The notes: generated by a model not told the origin, from the sequence alone. A stretch of 64,000 nt of DNA from Aliirhizobium wenxiniae (GCF_014201355.1 NZ_JACHEG010000001.1:868001-932000), one strand, 5' to 3'; positions 1 through 9,489 are shown, counted from the stretch's first letter. A program made the numbers and translations.

Positions 1-1512
1 ATAGATCGACAGCGCATTGATGAACCCGTCGATCGGCCCGGTTCCCTTGCCTTCGATGCGCTTCGTCTCGCCATTGTCGATAATCTCTGCCGCAACGACC
101 CGCACGCCCTTGTGGTGAGGCTCAGACGGATAGGTGTGGTGATCGACGAACTTCAGACGCGCACCGGACTGCTCCACATAACGCTCCATGAAGCGCTCGT
201 GGATACGCTTAGAAGACAGTTCCTTGCCTTCTTCGTCGGTGATCCGCTGAATGTCCTCGCGGAACTCCACCTGCAGGTTTCGCGGCAGGTTCAGACCATA
301 GTCCTGCTGCAGGATATAAGCGATGCCGCCCTTGCCCGACTGCGAATTGATGCGAATGATCGCCTCGTAGGAACGGCCGACATCCTGCGGGTCGATCGGC
401 AGGTAGGGCACTTCCCATACCGGATGGTTGGCAACCTTGATCGCCTTCATCCCCTTGTTGATCGCATCCTGGTGCGATCCGGAAAACGCGGTATAGACCA
501 GTTCTCCGACGTAAGGATGGCGTTCAGGAATGACCATCTCGTTGGAATATTCGTAGACTTCCTTGATCCGCTCGATGTCGGAGCAATCCAGTTCGGGATC
601 GATGCCTTGCGTGAACATGTTCAAGGCCAAGGTCACGACGTCGACATTGCCGGTGCGCTCGCCATTGCCGAACAGCGTGCCCTCGACGCGGTCCGCACCC
701 GCCATCAGCGCCAGTTCGGTTGCTGCAATGCCTGTACCGCGGTCGTTATGCGGATGTACCGAGATGATGACGTTTTCGCGATTGTCGATATTGCGGCACA
801 TCCATTCGATCTGGTCGGCATAGATGTTCGGCGTCGCCATTTCGACGGTCGACGGCAGGTTGAGGATCAGCTTGTTGTCGGCCGTCGGCTTCACCACCTC
901 GATCACCGCGTTGCAGATCTCCAGCGCCACATCCAGCTCGGTGCCGGTAAAGCTTTCCGGCGAATATTCGAAACGATAACCGCCGCCGGCCTTCGCCGCC
1001 ATGTCGGTGATCATCTTGGCCGCATCGACGGCGATCTGCTTGATGCCGTGCACGTCCTTGCCGAACACCACGCGGCGCTGCAGCTCCGACGTCGAGTTAT
1101 AGAAATGGATGATCGGCTTGTGCGCGCCTTCGAGCGATTCGAAGGTGCGGGTAATCAGTTCCGGCCGGCACTGCACCAGCACCTGCAGCGACACGTCCTC
1201 CGGCACGCCGCCCTCTTCCACGCACCAGCGGGCGAAATCGAAATCGGTCTGCGATGCGGACGGGAAACCGATCTCGATTTCCTTGAACCCCATGTCCAGG
1301 AGCAGCTTGAACATCCGCGCCTTGCGGTCATGGCCCATCGGGTTGACCAGCGACTGGTTGCCGTCGCGCAGATCGACCGAACACCAGATCGGCGCCTTCT
1401 CGATCGCCTTCGACGGCCATGTGCGGTCCGGAATGTTGATGATCGGATAGGCGCGGTACTTCACACCTGCGGACTGCATACCTTTTGCCGATGCGGAAAT
1501 CTTGTTGTCCAT
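1..1512 (-). CDS. leuA: 2-isopropylmalate synthase (3' end outside window)
   Basis: Condenses acetyl-CoA with 2-oxoisovalerate in the first committed step of leucine synthesis in the cytosol. The 504 codons present read as a LeuA of the longer (about 560 aa) class: an N-terminal TIM-barrel with a catalytic stretch reading WCSVDLRDGNQSL, a metal-binding HPHNDRGTG segment near the middle, and the linker before the C-terminal regulatory domain; the last part of that domain lies beyond the window. The start at 1512 gives MDNKISASAKG and has AAGGA just upstream. A 28-codon ORF ends 11 nt before this start, which suggests translational coupling or leader control. Identification rests on motif and overall family recognition and is firm. 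Confidence 0.95.
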   Translation of the reverse strand, partial: MDNKISASAKGMQSAGVKYRAYPIINIPDRTWPSKAIEKAPIWCSVDLRDGNQSLVNPMGHDRKARMFKLLLDMGFKEIEIGFPSASQTDFDFARWCVEEGGVPEDVSLQVLVQCRPELITRTFESLEGAHKPIIHFYNSTSELQRRVVFGKDVHGIKQIAVDAAKMITDMAAKAGGGYRFEYSPESFTGTELDVALEICNAVIEVVKPTADNKLILNLPSTVEMATPNIYADQIEWMCRNIDNRENVIISVHPHNDRGTGIAATELALMAGADRVEGTLFGNGERTGNVDVVTLALNMFTQGIDPELDCSDIERIKEVYEYSNEMVIPERHPYVGELVYTAFSGSHQDAINKGMKAIKVANHPVWEVPYLPIDPQDVGRSYEAIIRINSQSGKGGIAYILQQDYGLNLPRNLQVEFREDIQRITDEEGKELSSKRIHERFMERYVEQSGARLKFVDHHTYPSEPHHKGVRVVAAEIIDNGETKRIEGKGTGPIDGFINALSIY

Positions 1513-1523
1513 GTCTTCGTCCT

Positions 1524-1610
1524 TCACTCGCATCCGCAGGAGCATTTTGGCTCGATGCCGTTCACGGCCATCCGACTGCGGACTTTGGACCTCTTGTGGT
1601 CCGGTTTCAT
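1524..1610 (-). CDS. Short upstream ORF in the leuA leader
   Basis: An ATG-started ORF of 28 codons ends with TGA 11 nt before the leuA ATG. It encodes a basic N-terminal half (several K and R) and a Cys-rich tail reading KCSCGCE. It has no leucine codons, so it is not a classical leucine attenuator peptide. The stop codon abuts the leuA ribosome binding site, a layout typical of translational coupling. A 5-bp hairpin (GGACC/GGTCC, 1587-1602) lies inside the ORF. No convincing Shine-Dalgarno precedes its ATG, so whether it is translated is uncertain. Confidence 0.45.
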   Translation of the reverse strand: MKPDHKRSKVRSRMAVNGIEPKCSCGCE

Positions 1611-1864
1611 TATTTGGGATTGATGCGAGGAGCACTTACGCCGGCAGGCTTTTCGGCCGCCGGGCGCTCCTCAACGGACCCGGCAACCGAGTGTAAGGTC
1701 GAGGCTAAGAAGCGAGAGAGGCGCGAAAACCGTCGCCCCGGCAGCGGTGCTGCGGGCGGCAAAACGGTCAAACATGATCGCGCCTGTCATGGTCATGGGG
1801 AGATGTATAGCGATACATCAGCCATCCGGCAAGAACGGCTTTCGCGCTTCCGGTACGCCTCCGG

Positions 1865-3046
1865 TCAGGCGGATTTCTTCATCACCTTCGAAAGGCCGAT
1901 CATCACGGCACCGGCCACCAGCCCCCAGAAAGCCCCGGAAATCCCGGCAAATGTGGCGCCCGAAGCGGTAACCAGGAAGGTGATAGCAGCAGCTTCGCGG
2001 GTCTCCGGCTCGCGCCATGCGGCAAAGGCAGCATTCGAAAATGCGCCGATCAAACCGAGGCCCGCGACCGCCTGCAACAGAATCGGTGGTGCCATCGAGA
2101 CGAAGGCGATGATGCCCCCGGCGATCAGCCCGAGCACCGTATAGGTCGCTCCGCCGATAACGGCTGCCCAGTAACGCCGCTTCGGGTCGGGATGCGCATC
2201 CTCGCTGGCGCACATCGCCGCCGTGATTGCCGCAAGGTTCACCGGCACGCTGCCGAAGAAAGCGATGATGGTCGAGAATATGCCCGTCGAGGCAAACAGC
2301 GGCCCCGGCGGCGGCTCGTAATTGTGCGCCTTCAGGATGGCGATGCCCGGAATATTCTGCGAGGCCATGGTGACGATGAACAGCGGCAACCCCACCGAGA
2401 TGAACCCGTGCCAGGTAAAGAGCGGCGGCACCCAGATCAGGTTAGGATGGATCGCAGCACCGATCTGGCCGAACACGTCATCGGGCAGATTTACGCCGAA
2501 GACCAGCACAAGCGCGAAGGCACCGAGCGCCGCCGGCACCGCCCAGAGCCGCCAGCGCGAGACCACGACCATCCAAGTCAGCACGATCGGAAGCCCGAGC
2601 GCGGCATTGAAGGCGACGGCCTTTACCGGCGCAAGGCAGAGGCTGAGAAGAATGCCAGCCAGCATCGCATTGGCAATCGGCGCCGGGATCCTGCGAATCA
2701 TCTGCCCGAGCGGCCGGAACAGGCCGGAAAGCGTGATCATCACGCCGCAAAGCACGAAGGCCCCGACCGCCGCAGGAAACCCGCCTTCGATAGCTCCGGT
2801 CGCCGCCAGAAGCGCACCGCCGGGCGTGGTCCAGGCCATCATGATCGGCATCCGGTGGCGAAGCGAAAAGAACACCGTAAGCACGCTTTGCGCGATGCAG
2901 ACGGCAAGCAGCGCCGAGGCGATCTCTTCAGGCGATGCACCCATCGCCTGAAGGCCCTGCATGATGACGGCAAAGGAACTGACGAAACCGACAAAGGCTG
3001 TCAGCAGCCCCATCGTCAGCGTCGAGGGAGAAAGGTCCTTGAGCAT
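1865..3046 (-). CDS. BenE-family benzoate/H+ symporter-like permease
   Basis: Polytopic inner-membrane protein of 393 aa, about 11-12 hydrophobic segments throughout, with the BenE-family core MMAWTTPGGALLAATGA near residues 70-85. The family imports benzoate with protons, but many rhizobial members have no benzoate genes beside them and the substrate here is open. The start at 3046 (MLKDLSPSTL) is chosen because the family begins there; an in-frame extension upstream is non-conserved and runs into the structured leader. No catabolic genes are adjacent: the neighbours are leuA and a secreted glycanase. Confidence 0.8.
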   Translation of the reverse strand: MLKDLSPSTLTMGLLTAFVGFVSSFAVIMQGLQAMGASPEEIASALLAVCIAQSVLTVFFSLRHRMPIMMAWTTPGGALLAATGAIEGGFPAAVGAFVLCGVMITLSGLFRPLGQMIRRIPAPIANAMLAGILLSLCLAPVKAVAFNAALGLPIVLTWMVVVSRWRLWAVPAALGAFALVLVFGVNLPDDVFGQIGAAIHPNLIWVPPLFTWHGFISVGLPLFIVTMASQNIPGIAILKAHNYEPPPGPLFASTGIFSTIIAFFGSVPVNLAAITAAMCASEDAHPDPKRRYWAAVIGGATYTVLGLIAGGIIAFVSMAPPILLQAVAGLGLIGAFSNAAFAAWREPETREAAAITFLVTASGATFAGISGAFWGLVAGAVMIGLSKVMKKSA

Positions 3047-3057
3047 GGGTATCCGAA

Positions 3058-3120
3058 AGGCTTGGCAAGGGGTGAAAATCTGATCCCTGCAGATCAAAAT
3101 CCTCAGTCCCTTGCAAGCCT
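3058..3120 (-). repeat. Two-tier palindromic structure between the glycanase and benE-like genes
   Basis: A 13-bp stem (AGGCTTG-CAAGGG with one bulged G, 3058-3071 against 3108-3120) encloses a second small hairpin (TGATC/GATCA around 3080-3096). It sits in the 110-bp gap, inside the presumed 5' leader of the permease gene and downstream of the glycanase stop. There is no clear U-run, so it may be a weak terminator, an RNA leader element or a copy of an interspersed palindrome. Confidence 0.4.
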
Positions 3121-3156
3121 CGTCACGTCAAAACCGTTCGCCGGAGACAAACACGA

Positions 3157-4593
3157 TCAGAGAAGCCACTCGCTGGTCTGTGCAGTGGATGCGGCATTCG
3201 TTGCCTCGAGGTCATCGAGCGAATAGGCGCGGATATAGTCGATGTTCATTTCCGACCCGTCGGGCAGCCCATCCGAAGGTGTACCCGCCATGCCGCCGAT
3301 CGCCAGGTTGACGATCATGTACATCGGATCGTGCATGTCGTCGGGAGTATCCGTCTGCGCCACCGCCACATCGTCGAAATACCAGGTGATGTGATCTTCG
3401 TCCCACAACAGACCGTAGGTGTGAAACCCTTCGGTATCGGCCACCGCAACGTTGTTGATGACCGAAGTCTGCTTACCGGTTTCGTTCGAATGAGCCGAAA
3501 GGATCAATGTATTCGGGTCCTGTCCGCGCATTTCGATCACGTCCAGTTCCGGCGGCCATGAACCGTCCTCGGGCAACAGCCAGAAGGCGGGCCATGCCCC
3601 CTGCTCGTCCGGCATGTCCGCGCGGATTTCGAAATAGCCGTAGGTCTGCGCAAAGGACGCATGGGTCGTCAGCATGCCGGACGTATAGTCGTAACCCTCG
3701 ACCTCACCGGAAAGCGCATCCGGCGTCTGTTCTGCCCGGATCGTCAAAACGCCGTCCGTCACCGAAAACGGATTTGCCGACGCTGTCGGTCCGTATAGAG
3801 GATTGACGTACCATTGCTGCTCGCCATTGGTATGCAGCGAAGCCCCCTTTTCGGGCGCCCACCAGTATTTCGCTTCCCACACTCCGTCCTGACCATCGTA
3901 CAGGGAAAGCGAATTGAAGTCGTCGTTGAAGGTGAGCGTCAGGTTCGATCGATCGAGATTGAGCTCGAACTGATCAGCGCTAAGATCGTCCGCCGTGGTA
4001 TTGGCCAGAACGACGCTTTCGCCATTCCCCAGATTGAGCCAGAGATCCGTCCCCTGCTGGGAGGATTGGCTGATCAGCTGATCGAAGGATGTCACACCGT
4101 AACCATCGAGCCGGATCGTATCGTCATCGCTGAAATCGGTAATGAGATCGGTCCCGTTGCCCTTGGAGATGATGAACGTATCGGCGCCACCGCCGCCGAT
4201 CAGCACATCGTTTCCTGCCCCGCCATCGATCGTCTGGCGGGTCGATCCGCCTCGGATGATATTGTCGGCGGAATTGCCGAAAGCATAACGGTTGTCGCCG
4301 GTTACTCGAAGATTCTCGAAATTCTCAGGAAGTGTGTAACTCATCCAGGTATCGATCGTGTCCACACCTTCGCCAGGCTTTTCTTCGGCACGATTGATGC
4401 TGGAATAAAGATAGTAGATGTCGTCACCGGTTCCACCCGTCATCGTGACGTTGACGGAACTATCGCCCCACATGGAGTCATTGCCTGCGGTCCCATACTG
4501 GATCGGTCCGGAGCCTGTTGCGGAAAACCAGGCAGTCGAGCCAGCGCTGTAATAAAGTGCGACACCAAGCGCATTCGAAATGGAGTTCGTCAT
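3157..4593 (-). CDS. Secreted RTX/GH16 beta-glycanase, ExsH-like
   Basis: Predicted extracellular endo-beta-glycanase of 478 aa. Residues about 34-140 hold glycine/aspartate-rich calcium-binding RTX repeats (GTAGND, GTGDDIY, GGAGNDVLIGGGGADTF). Residues about 220-460 form a glycoside hydrolase 16 domain with the catalytic signature ELDVIE at 349-354. There is no Sec signal peptide, which fits type I export. The arrangement matches rhizobial ExsH, which cleaves nascent succinoglycan and leaves through the PrsDE exporter; neither exporter nor exo genes are in this window, so the polymer is inferred. The start at 4593 has CAGGAG just upstream. Confidence 0.88.
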   Translation of the reverse strand: MTNSISNALGVALYYSAGSTAWFSATGSGPIQYGTAGNDSMWGDSSVNVTMTGGTGDDIYYLYSSINRAEEKPGEGVDTIDTWMSYTLPENFENLRVTGDNRYAFGNSADNIIRGGSTRQTIDGGAGNDVLIGGGGADTFIISKGNGTDLITDFSDDDTIRLDGYGVTSFDQLISQSSQQGTDLWLNLGNGESVVLANTTADDLSADQFELNLDRSNLTLTFNDDFNSLSLYDGQDGVWEAKYWWAPEKGASLHTNGEQQWYVNPLYGPTASANPFSVTDGVLTIRAEQTPDALSGEVEGYDYTSGMLTTHASFAQTYGYFEIRADMPDEQGAWPAFWLLPEDGSWPPELDVIEMRGQDPNTLILSAHSNETGKQTSVINNVAVADTEGFHTYGLLWDEDHITWYFDDVAVAQTDTPDDMHDPMYMIVNLAIGGMAGTPSDGLPDGSEMNIDYIRAYSLDDLEATNAASTAQTSEWLL

Positions 4594-4781
4594 TGAAACT
4601 GCTCCTGTTTGAGTGGCTATCCTCCAAGTTCCTCCCACCCACAGCCTAACAGCCTGACCGTCTCAGATTTTCAATAACGCGTCATTTTCCCGGACAAACG
4701 GGCTACAGAGTTAAGTCCGGCCTAACCAGGCAGCCGTTTCTTATCGAATTGAAACACCTGTGCCCAATTGGAACAGCCGAC

Positions 4782-4815
4782 CGGCGCCGTGCACCATAAT
4801 CGGCACACGGCGCCG
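4782..4815 (-). terminator. Hairpin downstream of the methyltransferase gene
   Basis: A perfect 10-bp inverted repeat (CGGCGCCGTG / CACGGCGCCG) with a 14-nt loop lies 45 bases after the stop of the minus-strand methyltransferase gene. There is no T-run, so it may stop transcription weakly or only protect the mRNA end. Confidence 0.35.
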
Positions 4816-4859
4816 TAAACGTCTGCATCCTCGTTTTGCAGACGCCGGCCCGCCGGTCA

Positions 4860-5711
4860 TCAACGCTTCGCTATGATGACCTCGAGATAGTCACTGGGTA
4901 CCACCATCGTCCCATCCTCAGCTCGATTGAAGCTTTCGATGAGGTCAAGCAGGTCTCTTTCCAGAATGGCCTGCTTCTCTGTTGGCAACGCGCCAAAAGC
5001 CTTGTGTACCGGCCCGTACCAGGTACGGAACACCTCGACCCAGTGGCCTGGAGAACGGTAACGGAAGACGAAAGTCTCCCGGCTTGCGGAAACGCCTGCT
5101 GCAGAACCAAACAGTTCGTTCAATCGATCGGTTGTCCCCCAGAGCGATGGTGGGCGCAGGCCTGCCGGAGGAGGCACGTGGCGGCCGATCGTCTTGAACA
5201 CCTGCCCTATGAAACTGTCCGGCGTCCAGTTGGCAAGACCGATACGCCCTCCCTTGCGGCACACCCTCAGCAATTCAGAAGCCGCTTTTTCCTGGTTCGG
5301 CGTGAACATCACCCCGAACGTGGAAAGCACGACATCGAAGTGATTATCGGCAAAGGGTAGCGCCTCGGCATCGGCCGTCTGAAAATTGACGCTGAGCCCC
5401 TCAGCTTCGGCACGCCGCCTGCCCTGCTCCAGAAGCGTCGGCACGTAATCGGTCGAGCTGACGATGCACCAACGCCGTGCCGCTGCGAGCGTCGCATTGC
5501 CGTTTCCCGCAGCAACATCCAGCACCGTTTCGCCGGCCCTCAGATCAAGCGCCTCGCAAAGCCTCTCGCCGACGATCTGTAAGGTCGTGCCGACGACCGC
5601 ATAATTGCCTGAAGCCCAGGCACCTTGCTGGCGCGCCTTGACCGCGTTGAAATCCGCTCCCGCTCCCGCTGGCGCGGCGGGATGCGCAAGGTCCAGATTA
5701 GCTGTCTGCAT
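4860..5711 (-). CDS. Class I SAM-dependent methyltransferase
   Basis: Cytosolic methyltransferase of 283 aa of the UbiE/ menG-like type 11 group. The SAM-binding glycine motif reads VLDVAAGNGNATLAAA near residue 65, followed by an acidic strand end and a motif VVLSTFGVMF around 130. The substrate cannot be told from the sequence. The start at 5711 (MQTANLDLAHP) has a strong GGAGGAAAG site; a start five codons further up lacks one. The gene lies just downstream of an HxlR regulator on the same strand, with two copies of a 17-bp repeat in the gap, so it is the likely target of that regulator. Confidence 0.85.
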   Translation of the reverse strand: MQTANLDLAHPAAPAGAGADFNAVKARQQGAWASGNYAVVGTTLQIVGERLCEALDLRAGETVLDVAAGNGNATLAAARRWCIVSSTDYVPTLLEQGRRRAEAEGLSVNFQTADAEALPFADNHFDVVLSTFGVMFTPNQEKAASELLRVCRKGGRIGLANWTPDSFIGQVFKTIGRHVPPPAGLRPPSLWGTTDRLNELFGSAAGVSASRETFVFRYRSPGHWVEVFRTWYGPVHKAFGALPTEKQAILERDLLDLIESFNRAEDGTMVVPSDYLEVIIAKR

Positions 5712-5793
5712 TGTCTTTCCTCCCATGTCGAAGAGCCCGATGACGCGGGCAACAATTGGAGGATGCTTCAGTCTATGCCGGTTGCTCCAGTGT

Positions 5794-5833
5794 AGAAAAT
5801 GAACCGGATCCGATACAGAAAATGCACCGGATC
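5794..5833 (-). promoter_or_regulatory. Tandem 17-bp direct repeats upstream of the methyltransferase gene
   Basis: Two copies of AGAAAATGNACCGGATC (plus-strand sense; 5794-5810 and 5817-5833) differ at one position and repeat with a 23-bp period, about two helical turns. They lie in the 120-bp gap before the methyltransferase; the second copy runs into the stop codon of the HxlR regulator gene. A paired regulator site is the simplest reading. Confidence 0.5.
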
Positions 5834-6515
5834 AGCAGGTGGCAAAAGAACTGCGCACCATCCAGTCATCAATCCGCGAGGCGATGTCTGCGTCGCCGAT
5901 CAATGAAATTCGCCCCTCTTCAATCTCCGCCTTAAGGCCCGAAAGCCCCATCCACGCCGCCGTCATCGCCTTCAGTTCGGCGGTGACATAGAGATCGACG
6001 TCGTAACCCGGATCGATCAGGCAAAGGTCGATCGGCTGACCCGGCTTGTTGACCAGCCAATAGTGACGTTCCTCCCGAGGCAGTTCAGGGTAATTGAACT
6101 CGATAACGCTGCGCCTGCGCTTGGGCAGCGCTTCCGCATCGATCTTGCGGCGCATATTCCACATCAAAAGCCGCGCATCGAGATTTTCGAGCGTCACGTC
6201 GGCGTCGACATTCCGATGTGCCCAGCGACCAAGCTCTCTAACGATGGGGCCAAGTTCGTCCGCAATCCTGGTCGTGATATAGGTAATCTCGCCGGTCCGC
6301 TCGTTTGCGAAACGGGTCAATAGCCCGTTCATCTCCATTTGCTTCAGTCGCTTGGACATCAGCGTCGGCGACATACCGGGCACGCCGCGGCGGATTTCGT
6401 TGAAATGCGTTGAGCCGGACCACATTTCGGAAAGCAGCAGCAATGTCCAGCGCGGCTCGATAAGTTCGCAGGCTTTGGCGATCGGGCAAAACTGATTGTA
6501 TCCGTCGTCCTTCAT
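5832..6515 (-). CDS. HxlR-family regulator with C-terminal SCP2-like domain
   Basis: DNA-binding protein of 227 aa. Residues 1-105 form an HxlR winged helix (CPIAKACELIEPRWTLLLL, then MSPTLMSKRLKQMEMNGLL as the recognition region). The rest resembles the SCP2 sterol-carrier-like domain often fused to HxlR proteins, presumably for a lipophilic ligand. The start at 6515 has a GGGAGG site; upstream in-frame codons are not family-like. It precedes the methyltransferase gene on the same strand and probably controls it, and possibly itself. Confidence 0.82.
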   Translation of the reverse strand: MKDDGYNQFCPIAKACELIEPRWTLLLLSEMWSGSTHFNEIRRGVPGMSPTLMSKRLKQMEMNGLLTRFANERTGEITYITTRIADELGPIVRELGRWAHRNVDADVTLENLDARLLMWNMRRKIDAEALPKRRRSVIEFNYPELPREERHYWLVNKPGQPIDLCLIDPGYDVDLYVTAELKAMTAAWMGLSGLKAEIEEGRISLIGDADIASRIDDWMVRSSFATC

Positions 6516-6738
6516 CGCAAACCTCCCGGCAGGAAAGTATGCGCCTCTGGATTTGCACGGTCCAGTCCATAAACTGTAGCGCGCAGCGAAAAACAAAACA
6601 CGGAATGGATGCAGACAATTACTGAAGCAATATTTGGCTTACAGTAAAGTGACCATATTTCACGCCAAACCACGATTAGAAACGCATAATATTAAAGTTT
6701 GTCTGCAACTCTTTGCCATCATAAGACCGGAATATTCG

Positions 6739-9414
6739 ATGGCTACCTTTTCTCATTCGGACAAATCGATGCGGCCGATCCAGAAGGCTTTTGGGTTGAG
6801 CTATTTTATTCCCGCAATCGTTGTCATTGCTGCGGTCGCCATCGGCTTTGTTCAAGCGGATAACGAAGAGCATGAGCGCTTTCTGGCAGAACAGAGACTC
6901 GTTGCCTCCGAGCGCCTTGCGCAGGTTTCCTCTCGCCTGGAAACACAAATTCACGGCAACGTAAACCTCATTCAGGGGCTTGTTGCCGCAATCGCCGCCA
7001 ATCCAAATATGACCCAAGCGCAATTCAGCGCCCTGTCCGAACGTATCTTCAGTGTCCCGTCGCAATTGCGAAACGTCGTAGCGGCTCCAAACCTCGTGGT
7101 GCAGAACGTTTATCCATTCGATGAAAACAAGCAATTGATCGGGCAGGACTATAACGCCAAGCCGAAGCAGTCCGGCTCTGTTTTCGAAGCCATAAAGCGG
7201 CGCAAGACCACAATTGCAGGTCCGGTGAAGCTTACGCAGGGCGGGCACGGCCTGCTGGCACGCTATCCGGTATTTTCTATTGGAAACGGTCATTTCTGGG
7301 GTGTTGTCTCGGCAGTGATCGATGCCGACCGCTTGTATCGGGACAGCAATATGAGTTCCGACCAACAGACCCTCAACATCGCTATAGCGCGCCGCCCGCA
7401 ACCCTCCGCCAAGGATGTCTTTGTCGGCGATCCCGCGGTCTTCGTCGAGGACGCGGTGCGTACGCGCATCGAACTCGGATACGACACATGGTACCTTGCC
7501 GCGGTCCCCAAGGGGGGATGGCTTCAGGAACCACCGGCAATCTTCATATCCCGGATCTACGCCGCCATGGTTGCCATCGGCATCATTGCGCCGCTGGTAT
7601 GGGCTGGTTTGCTGATGAGGCAGCGGCATCGCAATCTCATCATACTGCAGCAGCGTGAGGAGGAACTGGAGGAAGTCTCACATCGCCTCGGCCTTGCCCT
7701 CGACTCCTCCGGCATTGGCGTGTGGGAATACCATCCAGAATCCGGAAGGCTTATCTGGGATCGTCGGATGCGCGAAATGTACTATGGCTCACCGGATCGG
7801 GACGTATTTTTCTATGAGGACTGGAAAAAAGCGATCCACCCGGACGACATTCAAGCTGCACAGGAAGAACTGCTCCAGACGATAGCTGAAGGTGTTCCTT
7901 ACATCACTCAATTCCGCATCGTGTCTCCGAACGGAGAGATAAGATACATCCGTGCAAATGGCAGGGTCTACAGCACGGCAGGCCGCGAAATGCGGATCGT
8001 TGGCGCGAATTGGGATGTGACCAAGGATATGCTGCTGCAAGCAGAATTGCGCGAGGCGCGTTCTCGGGCAGAAGAACAAAATACCCAGCTCAGAGCAACG
8101 CGGCGGACGCTTGAACATCAATCTCTCCATGATGCCCTGACCGGCCTCCCCAACCGGCGTTTTCTGGACCAATTCATGGAAGCGGGTAGCGGCAAGGCGG
8201 AAACGAGCCATCGATTGGCCTTCATCCACGTGGACCTCGACCGTTTCAAGGAAGTCAACGACACGTTCGGCCACGCCGCTGGCGACGAGGTGTTGAGGCA
8301 GACAACCGCACGTCTCCTCGACCTTCTCACACCGGATGAATTCGCCTCACGCGTAGGCGGTGACGAATTCGTCATCGCCACCAGCGGCCCTTGCGTCGAA
8401 CGTCGCTCGCGCGAACTTGCGCAGGCAATCGTCAGGTCACTTGCCCGGCCGATAGAAATCGGCGGCCACAAGTGCCGTATCGGCTGCAGCGCAGGAATAT
8501 CCTGCCAGACGGCATCGATGGAGGAGCCTCGCGAACTTCTCATCAATGCGGACATTGCGCTCTACGAAGCCAAGAAACGCGGGCGCAACCGCTTCGAGAT
8601 CTTTTCCGACGAACTGCGTATGGCTGCGGTGCTTCGTAAAACGATGTCGGACGAGTTCCTGACGGCACTGGAGCACGATCAGATCGTCCCTTATTTCCAA
8701 CCCCAGTTCGATGCACGGACGTTGCAGATCGTCGGCGTCGAGGCACTCGCGCGATGGCAGCACCCGCAGCGCGGCACTCTTGCACCTGATCGCTTTCTCG
8801 ATATTGCCGAAAGCCTGAATCGCGCAGCCGATCTTGACGCGGTTATTCTGGAAAAGGCACTTTTCCAGTCCGTTCGCTGGAAGGCACTCGGTCTGGATGT
8901 GCCGCATCTTTCGGTCAACATATCGGCGCAGAGACTAAAGGACGGACGCATGTTCGACCGGCTGGCAGACCTGCAGTTTTCTCCGGGCAGCCTGTCTTTC
9001 GAGCTTCTGGAATCCATCTCATTCGATGACCACGATGAAGACCTGCGTACGGCGATCACCCGGCTGAAGTCGCTCGGCATCGACATCGAGATCGATGATT
9101 TTGGCACCGGTCATGCCTCGATCGTCAGCTTGATCGAGCTGGGGCCGAAGCGATTGAAGATAGACCGCAAATTGATCTCGCCAATCGAGGCTTCTGCATC
9201 CCAGCGCAGACTTGTCGCCTCGATCATCGAAATCGGGCGGTCGCAGGATATCGAGATCGTTGCCGAGGGCGTGGAAACCGGCAAACATATCGATATCCTG
9301 CGCGGCCTCGGCTGCCACGTCTTGCAGGGTTACGCTTTCTCCAAGCCTCTTGCCGCTGCAGAGTTCATAACCTTCGTCGAAAACTGGCAAACGCGGCAAC
9401 GTGCCGACGGGTAA
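6739..9414 (+). CDS. Membrane GGDEF-EAL protein (CHASE sensor, PAS)
   Basis: Bifunctional-type cyclic-di-GMP protein of 891 aa. A first membrane helix near residues 18-36 and a second near 270-290 bracket a periplasmic CHASE-like sensor. A PAS domain follows (about 315-445), then GGDEF (intact RVGGDEF at 540-544) and EAL (VEALARW near 668, EIDDFGTG near 786, AEGVETG near 840). Both catalytic motifs look complete; the RxxD inhibitory site before GGDEF is absent, so product inhibition is not expected. The start at 6739 is preferred since it leads straight into the first membrane helix; an earlier in-frame ATG at 6634 has little support. Confidence 0.9.
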   Translation: MATFSHSDKSMRPIQKAFGLSYFIPAIVVIAAVAIGFVQADNEEHERFLAEQRLVASERLAQVSSRLETQIHGNVNLIQGLVAAIAANPNMTQAQFSALSERIFSVPSQLRNVVAAPNLVVQNVYPFDENKQLIGQDYNAKPKQSGSVFEAIKRRKTTIAGPVKLTQGGHGLLARYPVFSIGNGHFWGVVSAVIDADRLYRDSNMSSDQQTLNIAIARRPQPSAKDVFVGDPAVFVEDAVRTRIELGYDTWYLAAVPKGGWLQEPPAIFISRIYAAMVAIGIIAPLVWAGLLMRQRHRNLIILQQREEELEEVSHRLGLALDSSGIGVWEYHPESGRLIWDRRMREMYYGSPDRDVFFYEDWKKAIHPDDIQAAQEELLQTIAEGVPYITQFRIVSPNGEIRYIRANGRVYSTAGREMRIVGANWDVTKDMLLQAELREARSRAEEQNTQLRATRRTLEHQSLHDALTGLPNRRFLDQFMEAGSGKAETSHRLAFIHVDLDRFKEVNDTFGHAAGDEVLRQTTARLLDLLTPDEFASRVGGDEFVIATSGPCVERRSRELAQAIVRSLARPIEIGGHKCRIGCSAGISCQTASMEEPRELLINADIALYEAKKRGRNRFEIFSDELRMAAVLRKTMSDEFLTALEHDQIVPYFQPQFDARTLQIVGVEALARWQHPQRGTLAPDRFLDIAESLNRAADLDAVILEKALFQSVRWKALGLDVPHLSVNISAQRLKDGRMFDRLADLQFSPGSLSFELLESISFDDHDEDLRTAITRLKSLGIDIEIDDFGTGHASIVSLIELGPKRLKIDRKLISPIEASASQRRLVASIIEIGRSQDIEIVAEGVETGKHIDILRGLGCHVLQGYAFSKPLAAAEFITFVENWQTRQRADG

Positions 9415-9489
9415 CAGTACAAGCAAGCCATTTAGGCGCCCTCCGGTTCCAGCCTTGCAAGATGAAAGATTGCAAACCTTGAACAGAAA

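Noticed and set aside
112..1623. Long plus-strand frame opposite leuA
   Set aside because: It is the antisense shadow of leuA; the minus-strand translation is an unmistakable 2-isopropylmalate synthase.
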